A stretch of 64,000 nucleotides of DNA from [Pseudomonas] carboxydohydrogena (GTDB lineage Bacteria; Pseudomonadota; Alphaproteobacteria; Rhizobiales; Xanthobacteraceae), in the NCBI RefSeq assembly GCF_029030725.1, contig NZ_CP113162.1, positions 1,424,501-1,488,500 on the forward strand, written 5' to 3'. Below are positions 56,009 to 64,000 of this stretch, piece after piece (the first letter of the stretch is position 1; each line of letters opens with the position of its first letter). The position numbers were made by a program, and so were the translations under genes. Under the pieces are notes generated by a model, which was not told the origin of the DNA, made no database searches, and worked only from the letters and a program-made list of their open reading frames with translations.

Positions 56009-56032
56009 ACCCTCTCCCAAAAGGGAGAGGGT
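56009..56032. repeat. Short palindrome upstream of hydrolase gene
   Basis: ACCCTCTCCC-AAAA-GGGAGAGGGT, an imperfect hairpin in the leader of the hydrolase gene. Similar CCTCTCCC/GGGAGAGG palindromes are common dispersed sequences in this group. Confidence 0.6.
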
Positions 56033-56055
56033 GAATAGGTTGCATGCTTTTCTCT

Positions 56056-56137
56056 GTCATTGCGAGGAGCATTTGCGACGAAGCAATCCAGTGCGAGCAC
56101 TTTTCAGACTGGATTGCTTCGCTTCGCTCGCAATGAC
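56056..56137. repeat. Dispersed palindromic repeat (REP-like)
   Basis: GTCATTGCGAG at the left and CTCGCAATGAC at the right are perfect inverse copies, with matching inner arms GAAGCAATCCAGT and ACTGGATTGCTTC, so the 82-base unit folds into a long hairpin. Sequence of this kind is a high-copy noncoding repeat in Bradyrhizobium-type genomes. Confidence 0.75.
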
Positions 56138-56202
56138 GAACCTGCTGTCGATTCTCGCATCCTCAACCCCACAGGAGAGGTGAGGTGGCGTCCTCATTTG
56201 CG

Positions 56203-58392
56203 TTACTGCCCCGCGCCACGGCGCAGGTCGGCCTCGATCATCAATTGATGGCTGCCGCCGAAGCGGGCGCGATAGACCTGCAAATTTTCCATCACGCGCT
56301 GGACGTAATTGCGTGTCTCCGAGAACGGGATCAGTTCGACCCAATCCACCGCGTCCACGTTCGAGTCGCGCGGGTCGCCGTAGCGCTCGATCCATTTTCG
56401 CACGCTGCCGCGCCCGGCATTGTAGCCCGCGAAGGTCATGATGTAGGAGCCGCGATAGTCGTCGATCAGGCCGCCAAGTTCCGCCGAACCAAGCGTGGCG
56501 TTGTAGGAGGGATCGCCTTTCAGCCGGGCGAGGTCATAGGTGCCGCCATATTTCCTGGTGACGTATTTGGCGGCGTCCGGCGTCACCTGCATCAGGCCGT
56601 AGGCGTTGGCGGGGGACACGATCGAAGGGTTGAAGGCGCTTTCCTGCCGGGCGATGGCGAACACGATGGCCTTCTCCACCGCCGGTCCCATGTTGTGATA
56701 GGCGGGAATGCCGTTGACCGGATAGGCGTAGTGATCGAACGGCAGGCCGCGATTGAGCGCGGCTTTTCCGGCCACCAGCATGCCGCGCGGATCGTTGTTG
56801 CGCTCCGCCGCCTCGCAAAGTGCTGCCAGCGCGTCGCGGTCGGCGTTCTCTCCCATGTCGGCCATGATCGGAATGATGTAGTCTTCTTCTTCCAGCGCAT
56901 AGAGGATCTCGACCGCGCGTACGATTTCCAGCCGCTCCGCGCCCCGTGGCGTGGCGGGCTTGCCGCTCAGGCCCAACTGCGGAAGGTGAAGTTTCGCCCG
57001 CGCCAACTGGCCGTAATAGCTTGTCGAATGGCTGGCGGCGGCCTGATAGGCGGCGTGCGCCTCCTGTTGGCGGCCGGCGGCTTCCGCCGCGCGGCCCTGC
57101 CAGTATCCGGCCCGCGCCTTCGCGGTGGGGTTCGTGGTGTTGAGCCCGATGTGGGCGAAATGCTGGGCGGCGGTGGCGGGATCGTTGAGGAAGCGCAGCG
57201 CGATCCAGCCCGCGGTGAATTCCCGTTCCGTCTTGTAGATGCCGCGCTCGGGCACCGCCGCGTCGCGTGCGACACGATAGGCGGTGCGCTTCTCGCCGAT
57301 ATCGATGAGCTTGCGCGCCAGGAGCCGCCGTTCGATCCACCATTCGTTGGTGTTGATGATGCGCGACGGTTCGCGCGGGGCGTCCAGCATCAGCCGTGCG
57401 GCGTCCATGATCTTGTCTTCGCGCCGCAGGTACTGGATCCGGCTTAGGATATAGAGCGGGTCGCCGTGCAGGTTCGCGGGCACGGCCGCGAGCAGGGCCT
57501 TTGCATTGGACGCCTTGCGATTGAGGCCAATCCGCGCCTTGACCAGCGCGACATAGCCGCCGCCGAGATGCTTGGCGGCGCGCATCGCGCCATCGGCGTC
57601 GCTGCCATAGGCCAGCGTGTCCATGCGCCGCTTGAAATCGCCGCCGCTCAGGAAAGCCGAGAATTGCGAAAGCGCTGCCTCCTCGACGGCGGAGGAGAAC
57701 GAATCCTCATGCCATGCCTCGCGCACCAGCCGCTCGGCGCGCGCGCGGTCGCCACGATCGAGCAGCGCCCGCGCCAGCGCGAAGCGGCCCTTGGCCGTGA
57801 TCGGCTGGTCGTTGCCGAAGAACGACAGCACGGTGTTGTCGTCGCGGCGGTCGTCCCATAGGGCTGCTTCGCCGCGCTTGCGGAAGAAGGTCTGGCTCGG
57901 CCAGCTCGGATTTTCGGTGATGAAGGCGAGGTAGCGGTCGGAGGATGCGCCGTTATCCTCGCTGCGCAGGATGATCCATTCCGACAGCTTGCGCGCCAGC
58001 GGATCGCTGATCGAGGCTTGTAGTTGCGTGGCATCTGACTGGCGCTTGGCGCGGACGAGTTCGATGATCTGCTCGAGCGCCTGCAAATCGGCCTTCGATG
58101 TCGTCGCGGTGGAGGCAACGGCCAGCGGCGCGCGGGATTTTTTCGGCGTCAGCGCCTGCGGCGGCGGTGCGGTTTGTACTGGCGGCTTTGCGGCCAGCGG
58201 CGTGGGTTGCGCCCCGGAGAGCTTCGGCGCGGCCGGAAGCTGCGACAGCGATTTGGCGGTCTTGGGGATCACGCTGCGCGGCACGGGGCGCGGCTTCGGC
58301 AAGGGCACCGCGAGAAGGGCGGCAGGCGCAAGTGCTGCGAGGATCAGCGCGCCACTCGCGAGGGCTGTGATTTTCAAGAGAGCAGAAGCCAC
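56203..58392 (-). CDS. Soluble lytic murein transglycosylase (Slt70-like)
   Basis: The 729-residue periplasmic enzyme has a signal peptide, a Pro/Ala/Lys-rich linker, a long alpha-superhelical middle (about 110-560, TPR-like pairs), and a C-terminal SLT domain with catalytic Glu in IARQESAFNPSIVSPANAYGLMQV and AGYNAGRGSVRKW. It degrades peptidoglycan glycan strands with 1,6-anhydro ends. The start is a GTG at 58392. This is a second transglycosylase in the window, unlike the short SPOR-like one at 9 kb. Confidence 0.92.
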   Translation of the reverse strand: MASALLKITALASGALILAALAPAALLAVPLPKPRPVPRSVIPKTAKSLSQLPAAPKLSGAQPTPLAAKPPVQTAPPPQALTPKKSRAPLAVASTATTSKADLQALEQIIELVRAKRQSDATQLQASISDPLARKLSEWIILRSEDNGASSDRYLAFITENPSWPSQTFFRKRGEAALWDDRRDDNTVLSFFGNDQPITAKGRFALARALLDRGDRARAERLVREAWHEDSFSSAVEEAALSQFSAFLSGGDFKRRMDTLAYGSDADGAMRAAKHLGGGYVALVKARIGLNRKASNAKALLAAVPANLHGDPLYILSRIQYLRREDKIMDAARLMLDAPREPSRIINTNEWWIERRLLARKLIDIGEKRTAYRVARDAAVPERGIYKTEREFTAGWIALRFLNDPATAAQHFAHIGLNTTNPTAKARAGYWQGRAAEAAGRQQEAHAAYQAAASHSTSYYGQLARAKLHLPQLGLSGKPATPRGAERLEIVRAVEILYALEEEDYIIPIMADMGENADRDALAALCEAAERNNDPRGMLVAGKAALNRGLPFDHYAYPVNGIPAYHNMGPAVEKAIVFAIARQESAFNPSIVSPANAYGLMQVTPDAAKYVTRKYGGTYDLARLKGDPSYNATLGSAELGGLIDDYRGSYIMTFAGYNAGRGSVRKWIERYGDPRDSNVDAVDWVELIPFSETRNYVQRVMENLQVYRARFGGSHQLMIEADLRRGAGQ

Positions 58393-58667
58393 GGCCGTCC
58401 TTCGCTGCGAATCACATCGTCGCCGTCAGCGACAGGTCTAATCTATTGGATTCAGGCACCAAACAGGAATTTGATCGGAACTGTCACCATGCCCTGGAAG
58501 GGCGGCAAATTCGGGGCTTGCGGAGCACAATTGCCCGTAAAGTCAGATGAAATCGACGCCGCGCTCTTTCATCGCAGCGCGGGAGCCGGTATTTAATCAA
58601 ACCCGTCCGCGACATTGCGGCGTATCGGCTCAGTGAGCCGGATGAGAGTGATTGTTGGAGAAAGACG

Positions 58668-59561
58668 ATGACGGCCATGGCTCAGTTTCGCGGTTCCTTC
58701 ACAGCCCTGGTCACCCCTTTCAAAAACGGCGGAGGCCTGGATGAAGGCGCGCTTCGCAACCTCGTGAGCTGGCAGATCGCCGAAGGTTCGAACGGCATGG
58801 TTCCCGTCGGCACCACGGGCGAAAGCCCGACCCTGACGCATGACGAGCATAACAAGGTCGTCGAATGGTGCGTGAAGGAAGCGAACGGCCGCGTGCCGGT
58901 GATCGCCGGCGCGGGCTCGAACTCGACCACGGAAGCGGTCGCCCTCGCAAGGCACGCCGAGAAGGCCGGCGCCGACGCCGTGCTGGTGGTGACGCCCTAT
59001 TACAACAAGCCCACGCAGGAGGGGATGTATCACCACTTCAAGGCGGTGAACGATGCGGTCGGGATTCCGATTCTCATCTACAACATTCCGCCGCGCTCGG
59101 TGGTCGATATGTCGGTCGAGACGATGACGCGGCTGTTCGAGTTGAAGAACATCGCGGGCGTGAAGGATGCGACCGCCAATCTCGCGCGCGTCTCGCAGCA
59201 GCGCCACGCGATGGGGCCCGACTTCATCCAGATGTCGGGCGAGGACATGACCGCGCTCGCCTACATGGCCGCGGGCGGCCATGGCTGCATTTCCGTCACC
59301 GCCAACATCGCGCCCAAGCCGTGTGCCGAACTGATGTCGGCCGTTCTTAAGGGCGATTACGCAGGCGCCCTGAAAATTCAGGACAGGCTGGTGCCGTTGC
59401 ACGACGCCATCTTCAAGGAGCCGGGCGTGGCGGGGGCCAAGCACGGTCTCAAGCTGCTGGGCCGGCTGGAGGAGGAGGTTCGTCCGCCGCTGATGCCGGT
59501 GACGCCGCTCGTCGGCAGGGCCATCCGCGATGCGATGGTTCATGCCGGGGTGCTGAATTAG
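58668..59561 (+). CDS. dapA: 4-hydroxy-tetrahydrodipicolinate synthase
   Basis: The 297-residue TIM-barrel aldolase condenses pyruvate and aspartate semialdehyde for lysine and diaminopimelate synthesis. Motifs include [25 protein letters not shown] with conserved Tyr, [12 protein letters not shown] and Schiff-base Lys in GVKDATANL (about residue 166). An alternative ATG at 58677 exists. It is divergent from the slt gene and followed by mscL 51 bases later. Confidence 0.95.
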   Translation: MTAMAQFRGSFTALVTPFKNGGGLDEGALRNLVSWQIAEGSNGMVPVGTTGESPTLTHDEHNKVVEWCVKEANGRVPVIAGAGSNSTTEAVALARHAEKAGADAVLVVTPYYNKPTQEGMYHHFKAVNDAVGIPILIYNIPPRSVVDMSVETMTRLFELKNIAGVKDATANLARVSQQRHAMGPDFIQMSGEDMTALAYMAAGGHGCISVTANIAPKPCAELMSAVLKGDYAGALKIQDRLVPLHDAIFKEPGVAGAKHGLKLLGRLEEEVRPPLMPVTPLVGRAIRDAMVHAGVLN

Positions 59562-59612
59562 GACGTTTTAGAGAACACCGTTCGCTGCTTTGGTTGAAAA
59601 GGAGAGGGTTCG

Positions 59613-60026
59613 ATGCTCAAGGAATTCCGTGACTTCGCCATGAAGGGCAATGTCGTCGACCTGGCGGTCGGCGTCATCATCGGTGCTGCATTCGGCGCCA
59701 TCGTCTCCTCTCTGGTCGGCGATATCATCATGCCGGTGATCGGCGCGATCACGGGCGGCCTCGACTTCTCGAACTACTTCACCGGCATGTCGAAAGCCGT
59801 GACCGCGACCAATCTCGTGGACGCCAAGAAGCAGGGCGCGGTGCTCGCTTGGGGCAGCTTCCTGACCGTGACGCTGAACTTCCTGATCGTTGCCTTCGTG
59901 CTGTTCGTGGTGATTCGTTTCATCAACAAGTTCAAGCGGCAGGAGGAGAAGCCCGCGGAGCCGCCGACACCGACCAAAGATCAGGTACTTCTCACCGAGA
60001 TCCGTGACCTGTTGAAGGCGAAGTGA
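59613..60026 (+). CDS. mscL: Large-conductance mechanosensitive channel
   Basis: The 137-residue protein starts [20 protein letters not shown], the conserved MscL N-terminal helix and first transmembrane segment with GVIIGAAFG, then a periplasmic loop and second membrane helix, ending with the basic-acidic C-terminal bundle helix. It opens on hypo-osmotic shock and vents solutes. GGAGAGGGTTCG precedes the ATG. It may be co-transcribed with dapA and smpB. Confidence 0.96.
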   Translation: MLKEFRDFAMKGNVVDLAVGVIIGAAFGAIVSSLVGDIIMPVIGAITGGLDFSNYFTGMSKAVTATNLVDAKKQGAVLAWGSFLTVTLNFLIVAFVLFVVIRFINKFKRQEEKPAEPPTPTKDQVLLTEIRDLLKAK

Positions 60027-60050
60027 CGCCTGTGACCAGAAATCGCTGCG

Positions 60051-60524
60051 ATGGCTGAGAAAAAGGAGCGCCCGATCAAGGTCGTTGCGGAAAACCGCAA
60101 GGCGCGATTCAACTATTCCATCGAGGACACCATCGAGGCCGGTGTGATGCTCACCGGCACCGAGGTGAAGTCCGCGCGCAACGGCAAGAGCACCATCGCG
60201 GAGTCCTACGCGGACTCGAAGGGCGGCGAGATCTGGCTCGTCAACGCCAACATCCCCGAATATTTGCAGGCCAACCGCTTCAATCACGAGCCGCGCCGTC
60301 CGCGTAAACTGCTGCTGCACAAGCGGCAGATCAACAGGCTGATCGGCGCGATCGAGCGCGAGGGCATGACGCTCATTCCGCTGAAGATGTATTTCAACGA
60401 GCAGGGCAGGCTGAAGCTCGAACTGGCGCTCGCCAAGGGCAAGAAGCTGCACGACAAGCGCGAGACGGAAAAGAAGCGGGACTGGTCGCGCGAAAAGAGC
60501 CGGTTGCTGCGGGCGAGAGGATGA
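60051..60524 (+). CDS. smpB: SsrA-binding protein SmpB
   Basis: The 157-residue protein binds tmRNA in trans-translation. Features include [33 protein letters not shown], and the basic C-terminal tail starting KRDWSREK that enters the mRNA channel. The stop overlaps the peroxiredoxin start (ATGA). The ssrA gene was not seen in the window. Confidence 0.96.
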   Translation: MAEKKERPIKVVAENRKARFNYSIEDTIEAGVMLTGTEVKSARNGKSTIAESYADSKGGEIWLVNANIPEYLQANRFNHEPRRPRKLLLHKRQINRLIGAIEREGMTLIPLKMYFNEQGRLKLELALAKGKKLHDKRETEKKRDWSREKSRLLRARG

Positions 60525-61102
60525 CGATGAACCAGCCAAACCTGATGGGTGTCGATTGGAGTGCGATTCCCGCTCCGCAAGACGATGGCGCGGCCGCTCA
60601 CCTCACCGGCCAGAGGTTTCCCGATGTGGCGCTGACGGGCACGAACGACGAGAGCGTTGTGCTGTCGCGAGAGCCCGGCCGGATCGTTGTGTTCGCCTAT
60701 CCGCGCACCGGCGAGCCAGGCAAGATCGGCCTCACCGAGGATTGGGACATGATCCCCGGTGCGCGCGGCTGCACGCCGCAGACCTGTTCGTTCCGCGATC
60801 TCGCCGGCGAGTTGAAGGCGGCAGGGGCGGGGCGCGTGTTCGGTCTGTCCACCCAGAGCCCGGATTATCAGCGCGAGATGGTGACGCGGCTGCACGTGCC
60901 GTTTCCGGTTCTGTCCGATGCCGGGCTCGAACTGACCAAGGCATTGAAGCTACCGACGATGGAAGTTGCGGGGCAGACGCTGCTGAAGCGCCTTGCACTG
61001 GTCGCGGATGCGGGCGTCATCACCCACGTTTTCTACCCGGTGTTTCCGCCGGACCGTAACGCCGCCGACGTCCTGGCGTGGCTCAAGGCCAATCCGGCCT
61101 AA
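60521..61102 (+). CDS. Peroxiredoxin (BCP/AhpC-TSA type)
   Basis: The 193-residue thioredoxin-fold peroxidase has the peroxidatic motif [12 protein letters not shown], in which the first Cys aligns with the attacking Cys of BCP and the second Cys, five residues on, with the BCP resolving Cys. An unusual insertion ([16 protein letters not shown]) precedes it compared with standard YPKDxTPGCT. It reduces peroxides using thioredoxin or similar. Start ATG 60521 overlaps smpB (ATGA); 60527 is an alternative. The stop overlaps that of the convergent UDG gene. Confidence 0.85.
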   Translation: MTMNQPNLMGVDWSAIPAPQDDGAAAHLTGQRFPDVALTGTNDESVVLSREPGRIVVFAYPRTGEPGKIGLTEDWDMIPGARGCTPQTCSFRDLAGELKAAGAGRVFGLSTQSPDYQREMVTRLHVPFPVLSDAGLELTKALKLPTMEVAGQTLLKRLALVADAGVITHVFYPVFPPDRNAADVLAWLKANPA

Positions 61103-61803
61103 TCTTTCAAATAGTCCCGTACGCTCGCGAACACCGAGTGAAACATCTTCGGCGTCAGCACGCCGGTGTTGGTGTTGTAACGCGAGCAGTGATAGCTGCT
61201 GAAGATGCGAATTCTGTCGTGCTGAAATTCGCCGCCATGCTTGAAAGGTGCCGCGCGCAAGGGCAGGCCGAGCGCCTTCAGCGTCGAGTCGTGCGAGATG
61301 CGCCCGAGCGTGACGATGGCGCGCAGGCGCGGCATTTCCCCGATGGTGGGGACAAGGAAGCGGCGGCAGGTATTGATCTCGGCGGGCGTCGGCTTGTTCT
61401 GCGGCGGCACGCAATGCACGGCGTTGCCGATCCGGCAGTTCACCAGTTTCAGGCCGTCGTCCGGGCGCGCCTCGTAATGCCCTGAGGCAAAGCCGTAATC
61501 GAGCAGGGTCTGGTACAAAAGGTCGCCGGCATAGTCTCCGGTGAAGGGCCGCCCGGTGCGGTTGGCGCCTTGCAGGCCGGGCGCAAGGCCGACGATTAAA
61601 AGCGCGGCATTGACCCCGCCGAATTGCGGCACGGGCGCGTTGAACCAGTCGGGGTGCGCGGTGCGATTGTCCTCGCGGAAGGACGCCAGCCGGGGACAGA
61701 GAGGGCAGTCGCGGTCGGGGTGGGATGTCGGGGAAGCGGAGTGGCCCGAGACCGTACGGGGGCTCGGGCCGGATTTGGCTTTAGTCGTCGTACTCTTCTT
61801 CAT
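61099..61803 (-). CDS. Uracil-DNA glycosylase, family 5-like
   Basis: The 234-residue DNA repair enzyme removes uracil from DNA. Features include a CPLCPRLASFRE-type Fe4S4 ligand pair, the motif GLAPGLQGANRTGRPFTGDYAGDLL, NCRIGNAVHCVPPQNKPTPAEINTCRRF with further Cys ligands, and the terminal HCSRYNTNTG, matching family 4/5 bacterial UDGs; the GLAPG-A-N-RTGR sequence fits family 5. The frame opens at 61944; ATG 61803 matches family start. The gene start overlaps the end of the NYN gene by 23 bases. Confidence 0.88.
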   Translation of the reverse strand: MKKSTTTKAKSGPSPRTVSGHSASPTSHPDRDCPLCPRLASFREDNRTAHPDWFNAPVPQFGGVNAALLIVGLAPGLQGANRTGRPFTGDYAGDLLYQTLLDYGFASGHYEARPDDGLKLVNCRIGNAVHCVPPQNKPTPAEINTCRRFLVPTIGEMPRLRAIVTLGRISHDSTLKALGLPLRAAPFKHGGEFQHDRIRIFSSYHCSRYNTNTGVLTPKMFHSVFASVRDYLKD

Positions 61804-62419
61804 TGGCCCGCGATGCGATCGTGCCTGTGCTCCGTTGCAGGAATTGCGGCGTGTGCTGGCGCTCCCGGGGCTCGCGCGACGGTGCGCGCTCGCCCGGATC
61901 GCGGCCGAGCTTGGACTGGAGCTGAACCAGATCAGTAAAGACATCCGCCTGACGGCGCAACTCGTCCGCGATCATCGGCGGCTGGCTGGAGATGGTGGAG
62001 ACCACGGTGACACGCACGCCGCGCCGCTGCACCGCCTCGACCAGCGAGCGAAAATCGCCATCGCCGGAGAACAGCACCATATGGTCGATGTGCTCGGCAA
62101 GCTCCATGGCATCGACGGCAAGCTCGATGTCCATGTTGCCTTTCACCTTGCGGCGGCCGCTCGGATCGATGAATTCCTTCGTCGCCTTGGTGACGACGGT
62201 GTAGCCGTTGTAGTCGAGCCAGTCGATCAGCGGACGAATCGAGGAGTATTCCTGATCCTCGATAATGGCGGTGTAGTAGAATGCGCGAACCAGCGTGCCC
62301 CGGTTCTGGAATTCAAGCAGCAGGCGTTTGTAGTCGATATCAAAGCCGAGAGTTTTGGCGGTTGCGTAGAGATTGGCCCCATCTATGAAAAGCGCGATTT
62401 TATGAGAAGGCGATGTCAT
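61781..62419 (-). CDS. NYN-domain protein (LabA/DUF88-like putative nuclease)
   Basis: The 212-residue protein belongs to the PIN-like NYN family: ALFIDGANLYAT, the acidic site KGNMDIELAVDAM, and VLFSGDGDFRSLVEAVQRRG. These acidic residues bind metal in PIN/NYN nucleases, so an RNA-cleaving role is likely. Basic, disordered-looking C-terminus of about 40 residues. ATG 62419 follows a TTG codon. Its 3' end overlaps the UDG start, so the two are co-transcribed. Confidence 0.87.
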   Translation of the reverse strand: MTSPSHKIALFIDGANLYATAKTLGFDIDYKRLLLEFQNRGTLVRAFYYTAIIEDQEYSSIRPLIDWLDYNGYTVVTKATKEFIDPSGRRKVKGNMDIELAVDAMELAEHIDHMVLFSGDGDFRSLVEAVQRRGVRVTVVSTISSQPPMIADELRRQADVFTDLVQLQSKLGRDPGERAPSREPRERQHTPQFLQRSTGTIASRANEEEYDD

Positions 62420-62721
62420 CAAAAGATTTCTCGTCCGTTTGTTATGAGGTTATTGGCGCGTTGATCTCGCGCAGGTGCTTCATGACGATATAGTGGTGAG
62501 GCAATGAAGCAAAACCTTGGCCGCCCAGCGTAAAACCGGCCGATAACTACCCTGGGTAGATAAAGCGTTCCGATAAGCTGAACAGAACGTCAATGCGGTC
62601 TGGTTCCCACCGCAAAAAGCCTGCAAATCCGGGGAAAATTGGCGGTTGCGATCCTCGCGTATTCCTTGTATTTACTTCGGCACCGCAACAAACTTTTCAA
62701 CCTGTTTTACGGAGCGGCTTT
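62420..62721. other. Divergent gap between NYN gene and rpoZ
   Basis: Nothing coding is supported in about 300 bases. A 13-nt palindrome CTACCC-T-GGGTAG at 62547-62559 is the only notable element. It holds the divergent promoters. Confidence 0.5.
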
Positions 62722-63114
62722 ATGGCGCGCGTTACCGTCGAGGATTGCATCGACAAGGTCGATAACCGCTTTGATCTCGTGCTGCTCGCCGCGCATCGCG
62801 CGCGCATGATCTCGTCCGGTTCGCCGATCACGGTCGATCGCGACAACGACAAGAATCCGGTGGTGTCGCTGCGCGAAATCGCGGATCAGACCATTGCCCC
62901 GGAAGATCTCAAGGAAGAACTCGTGCACTCGCTGCAAAAGTTCGTCGAAGTGGACGAGCCGGAGCCGGACACGATCCCGCTGATCGGCTCTGCCGGCGCG
63001 AGCGTCGATGCCGACGACACCGAGGTCGCCGTCGAGCGCATGACCGAGGAAGAATTGCTCAAGGGTCTGGAAGGGCTTGCCCCGCCGGAGGAGCAGCCCG
63101 AGGAAGACGAATAA
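62722..63114 (+). CDS. rpoZ: DNA-directed RNA polymerase subunit omega
   Basis: The 130-residue omega subunit starts [20 protein letters not shown], with the RARMISSG segment that clamps beta-prime, and a long acidic C-terminal tail (EEQPEEDE). Omega helps assembly of beta-prime and affects ppGpp response. The frame opens at 62593; ATG 62722 with TACGGAGCGG upstream is the family start. A terminator follows, before the Rel/Spo gene. The rpoZ-spoT order is common. Confidence 0.95.
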   Translation: MARVTVEDCIDKVDNRFDLVLLAAHRARMISSGSPITVDRDNDKNPVVSLREIADQTIAPEDLKEELVHSLQKFVEVDEPEPDTIPLIGSAGASVDADDTEVAVERMTEEELLKGLEGLAPPEEQPEEDE

Positions 63115-63164
63115 GCCTGACTTCGGAGCGCCGGAAGGCGGGCCGGACACCACAGGTAGATCAC

Positions 63165-63196
63165 AAGGCCCGGGGACACCCGGGCCTTTTGTTTTT
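63165..63196 (+). terminator. Rho-independent terminator after rpoZ
   Basis: Stem AAGGCCCGGG/CCCGGGCCTT with GACA loop, then TTGTTTTTT. It separates rpoZ from the Rel/Spo gene, partly or fully. Confidence 0.85.
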
Positions 63197-63315
63197 TGGC
63201 CTTTTGCTTTTGATCCTGTTCAACATTTCACGATAAGCTTTCTTGCGGTTGGAACCGCGGACGGCGATATTCTCAACTGGGGGATAAGCCCCGAATCCGG
63301 AAGGATGATTTGATA

Positions 63316-64000
63316 ATGCCGGCTGGACGCCGCAGCGCAGGTCAGATGCAGGCAAGCGCCACCACGGCTGAGGCCGCGGCTGCGCCCAAGCATCCTGCGC
63401 GCGCCCGGCCGAAGATGATGCGGCAGTACGATCTGGTGGACCGGGTCCGGGCCTACAATCCGCACACCGACGAGGATCTGCTCAACCGCGCCTATGTTTA
63501 CGCCATGAAGGCCCATGGCGAGCAGAAGCGTGCCTCGGGCGATCCGTATTTCTCCCATCCGCTGGAAGTCGCCGCGATCCTGACCGACCTCAAGCTGGAT
63601 GACGCCACCATCGTCGCCGCGCTGCTGCACGACACCATCGAGGACACCGAATCCACGCGCGCGGAGATCGATCAGAAATTCGGCACCGAGATCGGCGCGC
63701 TGGTCGAGGGACTCACCAAGTTGAAGCGGCTCGAACTCGTCTCGCGCGAAGCCAAGCAGGCGGAAAACCTGCGCAAGCTGTTGCTCGCGATCTCGAGCGA
63801 TGTGCGCGTGCTGCTCGTCAAGCTCGCCGACCGGCTGCACAATATGCGCACGATGGAATTCATGCCGCCGGCCTCGCGCCAGCGCATCGCCGAGGAAACG
63901 CTCGACATCTATGCGCCGCTTGCCGCGCGCATGGGCATGCAGGAAATGCGCGAGGAGTTGGAGGACCTGTCCTTCAAGGTGCTCGATCCGGAGGCGCGCG
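63316..64000 (+). CDS. spoT: Rel/Spo (p)ppGpp synthetase/hydrolase, N-terminal part
   Basis: The frame starts at ATG 63316 and runs off the right edge. The visible 228 residues are an Ala/Arg-rich lead of about 33 residues, then MMRQYDLVDRV and the HD hydrolase domain: HPLEVAAILTDL, LLHDTIEDT with the catalytic His-Asp and LVKLADRLHNMRTM. The synthetase, TGS and ACT domains must lie beyond the window. Alphaproteobacteria usually have one bifunctional Rel/Spo enzyme, so this is likely it. A later ATG at 63415 would give a shorter start. Confidence 0.93.
   Translation, partial: MPAGRRSAGQMQASATTAEAAAAPKHPARARPKMMRQYDLVDRVRAYNPHTDEDLLNRAYVYAMKAHGEQKRASGDPYFSHPLEVAAILTDLKLDDATIVAALLHDTIEDTESTRAEIDQKFGTEIGALVEGLTKLKRLELVSREAKQAENLRKLLLAISSDVRVLLVKLADRLHNMRTMEFMPPASRQRIAEETLDIYAPLAARMGMQEMREELEDLSFKVLDPEAR

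Noticed and set aside
1-64000. CRISPR array, intact insertion sequence, prophage, rRNA operon
   Set aside because: No regularly spaced repeats, transposase, phage or rRNA genes were seen on either strand.

Overview
The window is high-GC alphaproteobacterial chromosome. Gene content and protein style (divK-pleD pair, EipB, alphaproteobacterial porin, DUF3572 and DUF983 proteins, phasin, the pyrB/pyrC-like/plsY/dprA and topA/rnr orders, gatC..gatA..gatB split by small genes) point to the Bradyrhizobium/Afipia/Oligotropha/Rhodopseudomonas group (Nitrobacteraceae). This assignment is inference from family recognition; no search was run.

Layout. 0-9 kb: membrane J-domain protein, SPOR-tailed D,D-carboxypeptidase, phasin with a likely PhaR-controlled promoter, TadG/VWA protein, clpS-clpA. 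9-20 kb: lytic transglycosylase, GNAT, glycerophosphodiesterase/RidA, eipB, dinB, divK-pleD, pncB, rpmG (55 codons), TolA/TonB-like protein. 20-30.6 kb, mostly minus strand: topA-rnr-DUF983-NUDIX, then pyrB-pyrC'-plsY-dprA; the dihydroorotase-like protein has lost metal-ligand histidines. 31-37 kb: AidB-like acyl-CoA dehydrogenase, CPBP protease, ruvX, divergent LysR/MFS pair, carboxymuconolactone decarboxylase-like protein. 37-42.7 kb: gatC, a 61-aa gene, gatA, a 97-aa gene, chorismate mutase, patatin lipoprotein, gatB, tightly packed.

43-53 kb is the accessory-looking part. After a 32-aa lysine-rich histone-like gene and a gene-poor stretch come a tRNA-Sec gene (selC), selB, and a three-gene minus-strand operon for an NAD-linked formate dehydrogenase. 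The catalytic subunit reads through an in-frame UGA (Sec87), followed 11 nt later by a SECIS hairpin with a GGUCU loop. This alpha subunit lacks its N-terminal [4Fe-4S] domain. That domain is instead the C-terminal end of the separate NuoG-like ferredoxin protein at the other end of the operon, with a NuoE-NuoF fusion between. selA and selD are not in the window. The block ends at a 5'-truncated O-GlcNAc-transferase-like gene abutting a tRNA-Ser(GCU) gene, which looks like a recombination boundary.

53-64 kb is core again: major porin, alpha/beta hydrolase, a dispersed palindromic repeat, soluble lytic transglycosylase, dapA, mscL, smpB, peroxiredoxin, family-5-type uracil-DNA glycosylase, NYN-domain protein, rpoZ, and the start of a Rel/Spo (p)ppGpp enzyme cut by the window end. 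No CRISPR array, intact insertion sequence, rRNA or prophage was seen.
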